This document shows, piece by piece, positions 33,576 through 45,107 of a DNA stretch of 48,043 nt; positions within the stretch are counted from its first letter, which is position 1, and each line of letters starts with the position of its first letter. The stretch is from Trebouxia sp. TZW2008 (lineage: Eukaryota; Chlorophyta; Trebouxiophyceae; Trebouxiales; Trebouxiaceae). Below the pieces are notes generated by a model. That model was not told where the DNA came from. It made no database searches and worked only from the letters and a program-made list of their open reading frames with translations. The stretch spans positions 1 through 48,043 of the forward strand of contig BDIU01000209.1 of NCBI GenBank assembly GCA_002118135.1, read 5' to 3'. The position numbers and the translations under genes are program-made.

Positions 33576-36500
33576 TCACAATGCCTCTGGCGGTAACAAA
33601 GAGGTCACAGCTTGTTGGAGGCTGGTGCCTCCCAGACTCAGCTCTGCAGCGTCCACATTTAAATCAGCAGCAAGCAATGTCTCTGCCAAACTGACACTCT
33701 TGGTCAGCTCCAGAACTCCTTGCAAACTGTCTTCGAACTTGGGTCGCTCTAATTGCTCTTTGACAACTTGCACCAGGGATGCACGGTAGGATGTCAACAG
33801 GTGAGCCTTGAACCTTCCACCTGAACAGCCGAGCCGTGGTCAAGCCTGTCTCATAAGCAGGCATAGCTTTGTGCAGTGACACATGCTGGTGCACTCAAAG
33901 TACAAAAAAAACTGTGTCAAGATCAGCTTGCTAGTATTGCCTTGACACAAGGGAGCTTGTACAAGTATGCGAGCATTAGATGTGTGCCATTGCAAACTTT
34001 GGATTGCAAAGCTTACTGCCACAAGAAGCAGATGAGCATTGTTTGCAAAACCTACATGCTTGAGCTAGCTTCAGATCAAGGGGCAAGGGCCTGATGAGCA
34101 GGTCTCCTTTGGGGTCAATGAGGGCTCGGTGACCGGGCCTAGAATACAGAGTCCAAAACTTGGCCATGACTGGCACAGGATCCTGCAACAAGGCACCAGC
34201 TTGCTGTCAGCAATCAAGCGCTGCAGCCCACATTCAGTTGTGCAGGCAGCTTACCACCAGTGAATATTCATACGTCAACAAACGCCTGCTGGCACCAGAA
34301 TGTAGTCACGCCTGCTGGCACCAGAATGTAGTCACAGCTAACATTGAGACACAATATGGCATTGCCAGACATTACAAGTCGAACATGTAAATAGCTCTGA
34401 TCAAGTTTACACTGCAGCAGAAATGCGGCAGAAGCATGTCTGATGCTGAACAACCAGCACTATTTTAGGCCTAATAGGTGACACGGTCTTTCAGGTGATT
34501 GTTGTGCAAACAGGACTCAAAAGCTTGCAGAATGGTCCTCACCCTTTCATTGATGATATGCCAGGTATCAGGCACTTTTGCATTGTATTGCTTAGCAAAG
34601 GCTTGGTTGCCGGGTCTAGGAGCGCCCACTGTGTATACTTGCACAGATTGCCAGGGGAACAGGCTTGCAATATCATATGCTGCCAGCACTGCCATCACAC
34701 CTCCCAAAGAATGCCCTTCAAAGCACAGCAGTCACTTGACATGCACCATTACGTAATGCAATGGCCTTCCTCACACATCCTGATGCGCAAAAAGAGGGGA
34801 AGCTCAGTACAAGTTGAGCATTCTCAGACACTCAGACATTCTGTAGCCAGAGGTTGCAAGTACTTGGTACAATTTGCGTGCACACTATGCTCACAGCTCA
34901 AACAAAAGCTCTGAAACTGCAAAGCCTGCAGATGGTAAACAAACTGACAACATGCAGCAGGGAGACTGTTGGTTCAGACACAAATTGGTGGCTTCTGTCA
35001 TGCCAAACAAGGTTGACCTGTGATGAGCACACGGATATCACTGGGTTGTCTGCCTTCAGCAGTTGCTGCCTTTGATATGAGATCAAGGACAAGCTGCTTC
35101 AAGGCATGCTGCCAGCTGGCACTGAAACCAGAATGGACAGCTGCTCCCGCCAAAAGCTGGTCGTCAACAACAGGCACCATCCATGCCTGCACAAAGGATG
35201 CAAAGAAGTTTGCATTGCACCACAAACTGCATTTAAGCATCTCAGCAACCTGATCACAAATGGCAGGAGAATGAAGGTACTCTCTGATGCATTTGTCAGA
35301 AGACGTTTTCGGCAACAGCAACAACAAACGCAAACAAAAGCAAGCACTGAAGCACATGTTTTTGGATCAGATGTATGCATATGCTGACCTTCATGTCATG
35401 AGTTGCATTTTGACAATTTGCGGTGCCTCTGAAAGCCACAACAAGAGTGTCTGCGCTCCAGCCCACAACACATTTGGTCTGCGTCACCGGATCACGCAAC
35501 ATGTGCAGCTCATCTAGGCTGTACAGCTCCATGGCTGTGCTCTTTGACAGCTTCTCTTCTGCACGACCCTGTGAATTGACAGCAACACAGGCACATTACT
35601 CAATGTCTGCATGCAAGTTTAGGTAGGCACTCAGCGTGCCCAGCAAAGTACCACTGCATCTGACAGCATCGATGTGGCATTATTACAGGTACAAAGATCT
35701 TATGTGTTGACACACTTGTACTTGAATCATGTGCATATGCCTCTTGAGAAGCATGCCACACCTCACCGAACTCGTAGACAAAGCCACACCAGTATAGCAT
35801 CTTGATCGCCGTCTCAAAGCAGAACATGGGTTCACTATGTATCAGCTGCCTATGCTCAGGCTGAAGCATGCTGTTGCGCTGGTGCACTCTGGAATCTTTG
35901 CTGCTCTCAGTCCATGCAAAATGCTGCAGCCATCTCTGCACAACACAATTGTCATCACAAGATTTCACGCTGAAAAACAGCCTGCACAGTCTGCAGAGAT
36001 TGAAAATCAAGCATGTTGCAAGCACAAAGGATGAGGTGTCGTGAGACAGGGTTTCACATTGTCATGAGACAAGTCAAGACGAGCGAAGCAGCTGACACCC
36101 AAGATTTACATATTGAAGGCATGCTCAGGTGCCTGCATGAGGCTTGGCTCTTGGACTGCTTTTGCATTACGCAGGCAGGCAACACAGCAGTACCAAACCC
36201 AAGCGGTGACACACCTGCAAGATGACTGCATCAGAGCCTGTAGAACTGATGGGCTGAAAGAGCAGTGAAGATGAGAAGGCAATGAGCACAAAGTGCAGAT
36301 TGGCAGCCAGCAGCATCCAGCTCCCCAGGCAGCTTGAGCACTTGGTTGGCCTCAGCACTGTGCCTAGCAGCAGGCCCACGTCCACCAGGCAGCCATGACT
36401 TAGCCCCAGATTTCTGTTTGTGCGCAGACGTGTCAACGCACGGCCCAACCTGCAACAGTGCCAGACACGGATCAGCTGACTTATTACTGTCTGTGCCTCA

Positions 36501-39034
36501 ACCTCTTGACTAGAGAAATGATGTGGTGTTTTCCTGCTGCACAACCGCATCTTTGCAAGGCATGACAAATGACCTAAACCACTTAGCACATGAAAGATTC
36601 AAGCTTGATGAAATATTTGCAGCCTTGAGCGTCTCAATGATCAATCTCACACTCAAAAGTTCAAATCTGCCCACACAGTCTTTCGGCATGCCCAAGGGTC
36701 TGCAAGCTTGCCTGAATGACTGGTACGGCACCCTCTGCGCATCTTGCACGCCCTGCTTGACGTGCAAGACTTGCCAGGAGAAAAAGATTCCAATTGCAAC
36801 TGCTTGGCAAATGATGGCAGCCAGGTAAGTGTGGGTGAGTTGACATATAGAGTCAGGCCTCTGCAAGCAGCCTGACAGCGGGATAGAATGGTACGCCGCA
36901 CCTACATGCAACAGCACAACTTCAGATGCTGGAAGTAATAGTACGTAAAAGCCGTATTAGCCATAAAGGTTACTTGATCAATTGCTATGAGCAATCAATC
37001 ATGCTGCAGAGACGCAACTCATCAAAAGCACAAGTCATGAATAAGGGCCCCAGTCGGGGTAGTATGCCATGGTGGTCCCTTTGCAAGGTACTGCCAACAC
37101 TTTCATGACTGAGATGCACAGCTGAGCGGAAAGAGGATTTTGCTGCACATATAATGACAGCAATGTCTATACAACGCAGATAGGGACAGAGCAGACCTGA
37201 GAGGTCATTAGCCAGCTGCAGCGTCAGCATTGCCTGGAGTATCAGCCTGCAATACAGTGTCAATATCAACAGTCTGCTGCACAGTTCACACGACACAAGT
37301 GTTTGCCTCCTGCTTTTGTTGGCCAGATAGCAATACCTGTGCCTTCTCAGCAAACCAGCAAGGCGACTGCAAAAATACATGTGCAGCGCAGACAGCACGC
37401 TTGTACGAAAATGCAGCTTGACAGAAAACTGCTATGCAGCTTTGCAGCAAGAGTGTGCATAAGGCCAAAGACGTACCAGAGGAAAACTTTTGGCAAGTGA
37501 ATGAGCCAGGGCGCATCTAGGATTATGGCGTGCTTTTGCTGACCATTCAGCCAGGCTCTTCCTGCAAAACAAGAGGACTGCAGATTTGCCCGTTTATGGT
37601 ACTGTCACTAGTGAGCCATAACACCAATTGAGGAAGGAAAGCATTGTCATCACTACAAAAAGATTTGATGAGAGTTTTCTGCAGGGACTGCTGCTGTTTA
37701 ATACTCAGCATCAGCAGGATTGGTCAAGCAGTTGACACAGGCAAGCTGTGTAATGCAGGATAGCTGGTTGCGTACTTTGCAGCAAGGTGCGCCTCCAGAA
37801 GCTACCGTCTGGCCCAATCCAGGCAACGCTAGCATGCACAACCACCAGCTGCAGCAGGAGCGCCTGCAAGGACCACTGTTTTATCGCAACAGCCAGATCA
37901 GTCCCTCAGCAGCCGCATCGTAAGCAGGTGAATCAGCTCAGACATGCTGTGGACAGTACGCCCTGTGCCCTGTCAAGGAGCAACATGCAACATGCACATG
38001 CTTGGGCAGGGCTATTTGCATCAAATGGGATGCTGTTGATGAAAGCACAGCCTTCTTGCATTGTCGCATAGACTTGCAACATGACATCATTCAGTGACAA
38101 GTTTGCAGCAACTCAAGAGCCAAGGACAGTGGGCTTCGCAAAGGCTTGACAATGGTGGGAGGACTTACAGCGCTCCAGCCAGACCACTGTATATACTCGC
38201 TCCATTTGCAGAAGTTTGAGAAGAGATGGCAGCCACCAGATCGCCTGCCATGGCCACTTGAAGCACATAGCATGATGTTGGAAACAAGCTGCAAGGCATA
38301 CAAACAAGCTTAACAGCAAACAAGCGCCCGTAAGTCAAAATGGCTCTGGATTTGCAGACGTGCATTGCCAAACAGACCAGGCTTACCAGACAAGCCAGCT
38401 GCGCTACTTTCAATCCCACCAAACGTCTACGCCTGTTGGTCCTGATTCAAACACAGCAGTCAGCACAGTGACGTTCTTTCCCAGAAAGCATAAGAATTAT
38501 TGAAATGTGACAGAGCTTGATTTTTGACATACCACTGATGCTTGGCATTGATTGCCTTCCATATGGCTGTGGAGAAATTGAGCAGGGCTGCACACAGCAA
38601 TGCAGTGCACAGCGCTGCAATTGCTGCTGATGTAATAAGCAAGGCAGACTTGGTGTCGCCCCCATTGTGCCCCATGTACATGGCCGTGAAAGCTGCATAC
38701 CATGCAACAATGCAGGCCCACCGAAAAGCTGTCAGCCCGGCAAATATTGTCTGCAGCACACATGACATTGATCACCTTTGTTAGCACAACCCTTGCAGCC
38801 TAAGTGACAGGTCTTACAAACCTTAAGCGTCTTGGCAGGTATGCACTCAAGCCTGAGGACAACAGATGTCTGTGGATTGGCAGATGCAGAGAAGTCCAAA
38901 ATGCCTGAGCTGCTTGTACCAATGCTGTTGGCTTCCAGGCTGAACTCTGGCATGTTGCTTGAATGCTGCTGAAGCTGCTTTTCGTTGGTGGCCAATTGCG
39001 GCTGTGCAGAAGTGACGATTTGGCATCGTTGCAT
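33576..39034 (-). CDS. Membrane-anchored class 3 lipase (sn1-DAG-lipase-like)
   Basis: Sixteen exons in coding order: 39034-38822, 38750-38533, 38441-38387, 38288-38169, 37863-37776, 37561-37477, 37366-37337, 37246-37197, 36799-36712, 36449-36215, 35845-35762, 35568-35389, 35186-35018, 34715-34543, 34182-34052, 33813-33576; 718 residues, every phase agreeing. The N-terminal half carries several hydrophobic helices (FRWACIVAWYAAFTAMY at about 80, LITSAAIAALCTALLCAALL at about 105, ALLLQLVVVHASVAWIG at about 203, AIGIFFSWQVLHV at about 288). The C-terminal half is an alpha/beta hydrolase: TLVVAFRGTAN (oxyanion region), GHSLGG with nucleophile S541, DPVPVMAKF with probable catalytic D597, and GHRALIDPKGD with probable catalytic H614. 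Helices followed by a lipase domain resemble diacylglycerol lipases; substrate is inferred. Upstream in-frame residues (HFDRDRSLTLKYGPE) suggest the protein may begin earlier through a short extra exon near 39180. The intron after exon 9 appears to be GC-AG. Confidence 0.88.
34282..34333. repeat. Perfect 26-base tandem duplication in a lipase intron
   Basis: A 26-base unit starting ACGCCTGCTGGCACCAGAAT occurs twice back to back at 34282-34307 and 34308-34333 without a mismatch. It lies in the intron between the GHSLGG exon and the DPVPV exon. The lack of mismatches suggests a recent event. Confidence 0.95.
36450..36711 (-). other. Probable GC-AG intron of the lipase gene
   Basis: On the minus strand the exon ending at 36712 reads CAGTCATTCAG followed by GCAAGCTTGC, the standard sequence of a GC donor. 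The acceptor is GTTGCAG before 36449. Using this donor keeps phase 2 and joins YQSFR to LGRALTRLRTNR. The nearest GT donor (AGG followed by GTGCCG) gives the wrong phase. Confidence 0.6.
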
Positions 39035-39716
39035 CTCTGGACCATACTTGAGTGTCAGGCTCCGATCACGGTCGAAGTGTGTGCGCTGAAACAGCGCTCT
39101 TTACTTTGTGCAGAGTTGACCGGAAACTCCCGATCGACAGGCGGCGAGGGCCTTGTACCAACAGCAACCTGTTGCATCGGCTCCAGACAGGGAGCGAAAT
39201 TCTAGCGATAGCTGCTGACGATGTATGCACAGGAAATGCGAAGCGCACTGCTGACAGCTTCACGCACTGTGCACACGAACGAAGCCTCTTTGTCAATGTC
39301 GTCGCCATCGGCAGAGCTCCAGGAGCGCTTGCTGCATGCTCGTCCATCGTAATCTGATTCGTAGTGTTTGTTTTGTGTTGCTGCATAAGCTTGCTGCATT
39401 TTGCACCTTGCTGGTATCCCGGTCTGGCAGATCGATACGTGCTGAACAAGGGTCTTACGACTTGAACGAAAGGCTCAGCGGCGCAGAAACTTTAGGCTTC
39501 TCCGCCGCAGGCAGTCAATATAGCAGATCATTCCAGGTGCGACATCAAGTGGCTTGTGATGCATGTCGTTGATGTCGTGAGCTGTATGCAGCTTGATGCT
39601 CAAGCTGATCAACCTTCGGCTACAACTTGGACTTGTCAAGCGTGGCGGCATTGTGACCTCTGCTTGCTGATGCGATGCCATGCTGCTGCTTCAGGCAAGT
39701 TGGCTGCTGTGGGTTG
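39035..39716. promoter_or_regulatory. Divergent intergenic region between the lipase and DCN1-like genes
   Basis: The two genes start about 680 bases apart on opposite strands, so this region should hold both promoters. It has more CpG than the surrounding DNA (many TCGA, GCG and CGA strings). An in-frame stretch directly upstream of the lipase ATG (39035-39097) may be coding. I see no clear TATA box. Confidence 0.45.
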
Positions 39717-41120
39717 ATGAGGCGCGCCAAAAAGGTTCCAAAGGTAAGACTCGACGTGCTAAACTGCAGCTCAAGGCTGGAAACACACTCATTGCCTCAA
39801 CACACGGCTTGCCCATAGACCAGCAGCAGCAAAGTTGTCGAGCGACAAAACAACCTTTTTGACAGTTACAAGGCCCCTGCTGAGGATTCTATAGGACCTG
39901 AAGGTGAGCAGGCCACTTGCAGCTGACATGGTGTTCAGCTTGTCAGCCACACAAGGGTTCCAGTTGAAACAGTAAGCATTGTTTGTTGCAGGCGTAGAAA
40001 AGCTGTGCAAGGACTTGCAAGTGGACCCTGCAGACAGAAAGGTAAGCATAGTTCTGTGGCACAAGCCACGTTTAACTGTTTGGTGTAGTACTGCCACAAC
40101 ATGGCTCATGCAAAGTGGAATCAGCTTCAGTACACTGTACAAGTTGGTCTGAGTTGGTGCTCACAGCACTACTGTTTGATCCCTATAGGTGCTTTTGTTG
40201 GCATGGAAGATGGGAGCTCAGCAAATGGGGTTCTTTTCTCGGCCCGAGTTTGAGCATGGTGGGTGTACATATATGTGTACACATGACAATCCCAGTCTGC
40301 TTCCTGGGCTCAACATGATAGCCAAGCTTGCATCAAACAGCTGTGCTGTCTGTGCATGCAGGCATGCAAGCTTTGAATGCCTTCGATGTTCCCAGTCTGA
40401 AAGCTAGCCTAGATCAGGTTGCCGTCAGGGTAGATAATGATCCAGATGTCTACCAGAGCTTCTACCAATTTGCATTCAAATTTTGCCTGACGGTAAGCAA
40501 GCTCCATTGTCACTCGCAATAGTTGCTGTGACATACAGTGTGCTATGCTCTGACCTCTTGCAATGGACTGTTGTTGTCTGCTAGCTTGTGCATGCCAGCA
40601 CATGCAGTTTGCACTGATGTTGGTCATTGTTGCGCTACCAGACCTTGACATCATTGCTTTGCTGCATGCTACACAGATAACACACATGTTTGCTGACATG
40701 AACCTGCATGTACAGGAACCAAGGCAGAAGATTATAGACATAGACACATGTATACAGATGCTCAGTATAGTCATGACCAACCAGGCGCATCTTCAACCAT
40801 TTACTGACTTTCTACAACACCAGACAGAGTACAAGTTCATCAACAATGATCAGTGGATGGGTTTCTACCGATTCAGTCTTGAGGTAATGCAGCTGCAGCT
40901 CCTCAAGTATGCAGTAATCAAGCTGAAAATGGCCTGCATACAGAAATTGTCTTTGTGCTCAAGCTTGGCAAGGTTGGCATCACCAGACCATGATTGACCT
41001 GTGTGCTGATTGTCTGCCAGTTCTTGATTGCAGGTGGCCCCAGACTGCAGTGACTATGATGAAGCTCAAGCATGGCCACTGTTGCTGGACAACTATGTAG
41101 AGTACCGTCAGAATCACTGA
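39717..41120 (+). CDS. DCN1-like protein (cullin neddylation co-E3)
   Basis: Seven exons: 39717-39743, 39819-39903, 39992-40041, 40189-40258, 40362-40492, 40716-40883, 41034-41120; 618 bases, 205 residues, all phases agree. DCN1 proteins speed transfer of NEDD8/RUB from its E2 (UBC12) to cullins, activating cullin-RING ubiquitin ligases. The PONY (potentiating neddylation) domain fills nearly all of the protein: NLFDSYKAPAEDSIGPEGVE, VLLLAWKMGAQQMGFFSRPE, YQSFYQFAFKFCLT, IDIDTCIQMLSIVM, then DQWMGFYRFSLE and AWPLLLDNYVEY. The cullin-binding Asp-Ala-Asp patch known from yeast and human DCN1 is conserved with its exact spacing (D166, A190, D196). There is no UBA domain; the short N-terminus is basic (MRRAKKVPK), as in DCUN1D4/5-type and plant homologues. 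The first exon is tiny, so the start is the least sure part. Confidence 0.93.
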
Positions 41121-41689
41121 TGCTTGTGTACGTACACCAACAGCGGGTCCATTCATTGTTTGGGTATTGATTTGTCGTCTGTATCACTAGGCAGCATCAT
41201 GGTCGCACACAGTTCACACATCTTGCACCTGCAGGTGCCGCAAGCTACTCTAGCATGTATAATAGCAGCAGCGTACATCCAGGCCTGGGGCTTGTGCTTG
41301 CAAATGCACTGTGTCTCCTGTGCAGGCTCGTTATGCATTGACAACATCATGTTATGAACAAGCTGCACAACTTTTGGGCACTTGTGGATGACCTGATGAA
41401 CATATGCATATGCATCCACTACAGACGTCTTGCATGCGGACTTTCAGCCAACAGACAGGTCGCACAGGGTGTCCGAACATCAGCTGCACTTGAGAAATGT
41501 CTTGAGTCATCAAGATGTGCATGGGACCCAAGTGGGCCCCTGTGTTGATGGACACGTGCATCAGCTGGGCCTATTCGAGTTCTGATGCACGTGCAGCAGC
41601 TCAATTGCGCGTGCACCCTCGTGCCCGATTTTGTCTTTGCATCTTGAGCAGCATCTGTGTTTGCGCGGCTTGCGGCTTGCAGCGCAAAG
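41121..41689. other. Intergenic gap between same-strand genes; nothing recognised
   Basis: About 570 bases separate the DCN1-like stop from the next start. The stretch should hold the DCN1-like 3' UTR and the haloperoxidase-like promoter. Open frames here lack protein character. Confidence 0.4.
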
Positions 41690-44600
41690 ATGTCAAGGTG
41701 TTTGCAGATACTGGGCGTATCGTTCTTGATTTTGCTTGCGGTGCCTTATGCGGAGCCCTCCGCCAATAACGCTGTCGTGCAGTGGAACAGCGCACTGCAG
41801 AGGACGATCCGGAAGCTCAGCATTGCCAATCAGATTTCCTCTCGATACTTCAGCTTGTTGCACGTTGCACAGTACCAGGTATGCTGCTGCCGCATGCACC
41901 ACCGCACCCGGCTTTCAAAAGTGCAGTCTGCACGACTGCGCATGCTTAGATCCGTCAAACCGGTACCCCCCGGCCAACGCAACTCCGCTTGAAGTCTCTG
42001 CGGAAAAACACGTTCTCATGCCGGAAGCACGGGTGCTGACGTGTAGGCGTTGACTGTCAACAATGACACTGCCAACGAGACCGCAGTCGCTGCGTTTGCA
42101 GCGCACTTCATTGCCTCCGAGTACTTCCCAAACGAGTAAGATATCAGCAGCTTCCCTTTGACCAGCAAGTCACGTGCTGTCTGCTCCAGGCACCCATCTT
42201 CAAAGACTCTGATCGAGTTGCAGGCAGACCAACAATTATGACTTGCTTATCCAAGCTCAGCTTGCCGGTCTGAACGCTTCAAGCATATCAGCTGCAAGGT
42301 CTGTTGCCATTCCTGTTGCCGTGGCGCTGATCTCCAACAGGTGGGACATTTGAGCTGCTCATGCTGTGCAAAGGAAGATGTCTGCCAAAATGAGTGAGCC
42401 TGTGGTCATGCTGCCTTGTGAATTCAATGTTGTTTTGTAGTGTATGCTGCCCCCTTTCTGCAACACTCAAATCTCCTCAGCAGAGTTACCAGCAGTTGCT
42501 TTCTATTGACATTTCAAATGCTGAACTGCAGTGTGGCGTGCCACTGCAGGCATATAGTCACCAGTGATAGTATGTCATGCAACAATACATCACTATATGT
42601 ATGTGCAGGACAAATGATGGGAGTCAACAATGGGCTCAGTTCCGCTTTGCCCCTATCAACACAGTAGGAGCCTACCAGCCCACTCCCAATCAGACTGCTG
42701 CTTTGTACCCCCAGCTGGCAAGCACCAACACCTGGGTCACACCCACAGCTGCTGATTTTGTACCTCAGCAGTTTGCTAATCTCACTTATGCCCCGGTAGG
42801 CTCGAGACGAATATTACCTTTGCTTCAGCTACAGCAGCATGTTCTAAGTGACAGAACTGGCTCGGCATCGCAAATAAGCATGCATTCTTGCTGCAGGTTG
42901 GAACACCACAGTACAATCAGGAATATCAGGCAGTAAGACAATACGGATGGAGAAACAGCACTGTGAGAGATGCCTACCAGAATCTGTCGCCATACTTCTG
43001 GGCAGATGATGTCAGTAAGTTTACAACGGCTCTGTAAGTGAGAAAACACCATGTGCAGAATGCCTTTGCTTGCCATCAAGTTGCCGCCACTTTTGTGCGC
43101 AGAGCTGCTGCTGATGGGCCTGTCTTGCCATCCTGCATATCATGTCTCCTGTTGCATGGCTTTGACGTACAGATGAGCTGCTGTGTTCCTGAAACAGGCA
43201 AGCATCAGTACTGGCTGGCAACAGGGCAACATTGACTCACCAGTGTGAACTGCAGTGCATGGCAAGTGACCTCATGATGGGATTGAGAGCAATGCAATGC
43301 AAGCCTGCTGAGTAGCACTGCATTGCTGTTTGCTGACTGTCAAACAACCTGACACCATTTTGTGTGATGACTTGCAGACACTGCAGCTATCACTGGGCAC
43401 TGGAATAACATCACAGCCCTAGTCTTGCCATCCAATACAAGCTTGAGGTCGACAGCAGAACTGTATGCCAAGCTGAATGTCGCTTTCTATGACAGCAACA
43501 TCCAAGGCTGGTTCATCAAGTACTCAACCCTACATTGGCGTCCTGTGACTGCAATCCAGTAAGCAGGCAACACTGGGCATAAGCTTCATTGCTGGAAACA
43601 TAGATTTGTGCCTTCCAGTGTGTCACGCATCAACATTGTACCTCTCTCAAGCGTTGAATTGCCAGGCAAAATGGGTGCATCGGAAGGCAGATCTCTGCAA
43701 CACTTGAGCAACTTGGGCTGATAGGTTGTCGCCATATGCTATAGAAGTTGCGTTACAAATTATATGCAGCAGCACAAGTCTTGCAAAACCTTTTGATGAA
43801 TGTTCAGTGGGTCAATTTTGTCCGCTGATACGATCAACACATGCTGTTAGTTGTCTGGCCTGTGACAGAAACATGCTTTTGCAGAGAGGGTGACCCCCAG
43901 CACCCAGCTGACCCTACCTGGAACCCTTTGCTGAACACACCTGGCCACCCAGAGTTCCCGTCTACGCATTCTGTTTCATCAGGTGCAGCGGCGGCAGTTC
44001 TTGCAAGGTAAGCTGGATAGGCAATACCGGCAACTGCTATGCAGCTTGTCTGTCCGCCATTGCAGTGATGAATTTTATGCCCTTTGCAGGCATTAGCCTT
44101 TGCTGCTGACTGTCATACCTATTTTGTTGACACACTCTTGTGAAATTGGTCATAGTGGCAGACGGCAACCTTGAAACATCAAAGTCAGCTGATGCAAACT
44201 AGCAAAGAATCAAACAAAAGCCCACAGATGCATATGATGCATACGTGGCATGTGACATTGCACTTTGTGCATGCTGCGCAAATGCTGTGGTGCTGGCAAT
44301 GCAGTCATGCTCGCAGATGTTGCAGATTGTACTTTGCAACGCACCATGCTGATCTGCAGCTGGCAAAGCTGCTTCTGCGACTTGTAGGTACTTTGGCACT
44401 GACAATGTGACTTTCACAATTGCCAGTGAATACCCCAACCAGGTGCTGCAGCCCCGCACATTCACAACTTTCAGCGCTGCTGCCATTGAAATTGCCAACA
44501 GCAGGGTGTATGGAGGCATTCACTTCCCAAGCTCTGGCCCAAATGGCCTGACTGTTGGCATTGTGGTAAGACTTTGCTCAACTTGGTGTGCTTCTGGCAA

Positions 44601-45107
44601 ACCTCAGCCAACATTGTTGACGCTGTGTTGCACACTACCACACTAGACACATAGATACAAAGCTGGCCAGCCATGCATGCTTTTGCGCTGTATGCTCAAA
44701 GACTGTTTTGGCTGCAAGATGTTCTACAGTTGGTGGTGTGAAACTGCATGCAACCACAGCTCATTCATGGGAGCGCATCTGAGCAGATTGTCTGCATGCA
44801 GTCTGGGAACTATGTGTACCAGAACTTTGGCAGACTGACACCAAGCAGTGGACCTGCCCCCTCCGTTGGCACTGCTGTGAGTCTGCCAGTCTCTGACGGC
44901 TCCTTTGAGAATCTGTCAGCTGGTCAGCCACGGGTTGGCGTTTATGCTCCCGGCCCAGCTCCAGCTTTTCCCACAATTGCCCTTGCTTCTGAGGCCAATG
45001 GCACAGTGCTGCCATCGTCAGCAGCTCAGGCACCTGTGATTGCCCCCGCTGGTGCCCCTGGTCCCAGCTCTGCATCTTCTTCTGGATCATCTACTGGTGG
45101 CTCATGA
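41690..45107 (+). CDS. Secreted vanadium-haloperoxidase / PAP2-superfamily protein
   Basis: Nine exons: 41690-41878, 42047-42135, 42224-42340, 42609-42795, 42897-43014, 43378-43558, 43885-44007, 44388-44565, 44802-45107; 1488 bases, 495 residues, phases consistent. The start gives a signal peptide (ILGVSFLILLAVPYAEP), so export is likely. The three anion-pocket motifs shared by vanadium haloperoxidases and PAP2 phosphatases are in order: KYSTLHWRP (K281, R288), PSTHS (S320, H322) and SRVYGGIH (R374, H380). H380 would be the vanadate or phosphate ligand and H322 the acid-base residue. The Gly of the usual PSGH is Thr here, and the Asp usually four residues after the last His is Ser. Several Asn-X-Ser/Thr sites (NDT, NET, NAS, NLT, NST, NIT, NTS) fit a secreted glycoprotein. 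The last 60 residues are a Pro/Ala/Ser tail. Family is secure; haloperoxidase versus phosphatase activity cannot be read from sequence. The last acceptor could be 15 bases upstream. Confidence 0.9.

Noticed and set aside
37720..37923. Plus-strand frame ending in QLQQERLQGPLFYRNSQISP
   Set aside because: It is antisense to a lipase exon (37863-37776) that fits phase and hydrophobic pattern on the minus strand.
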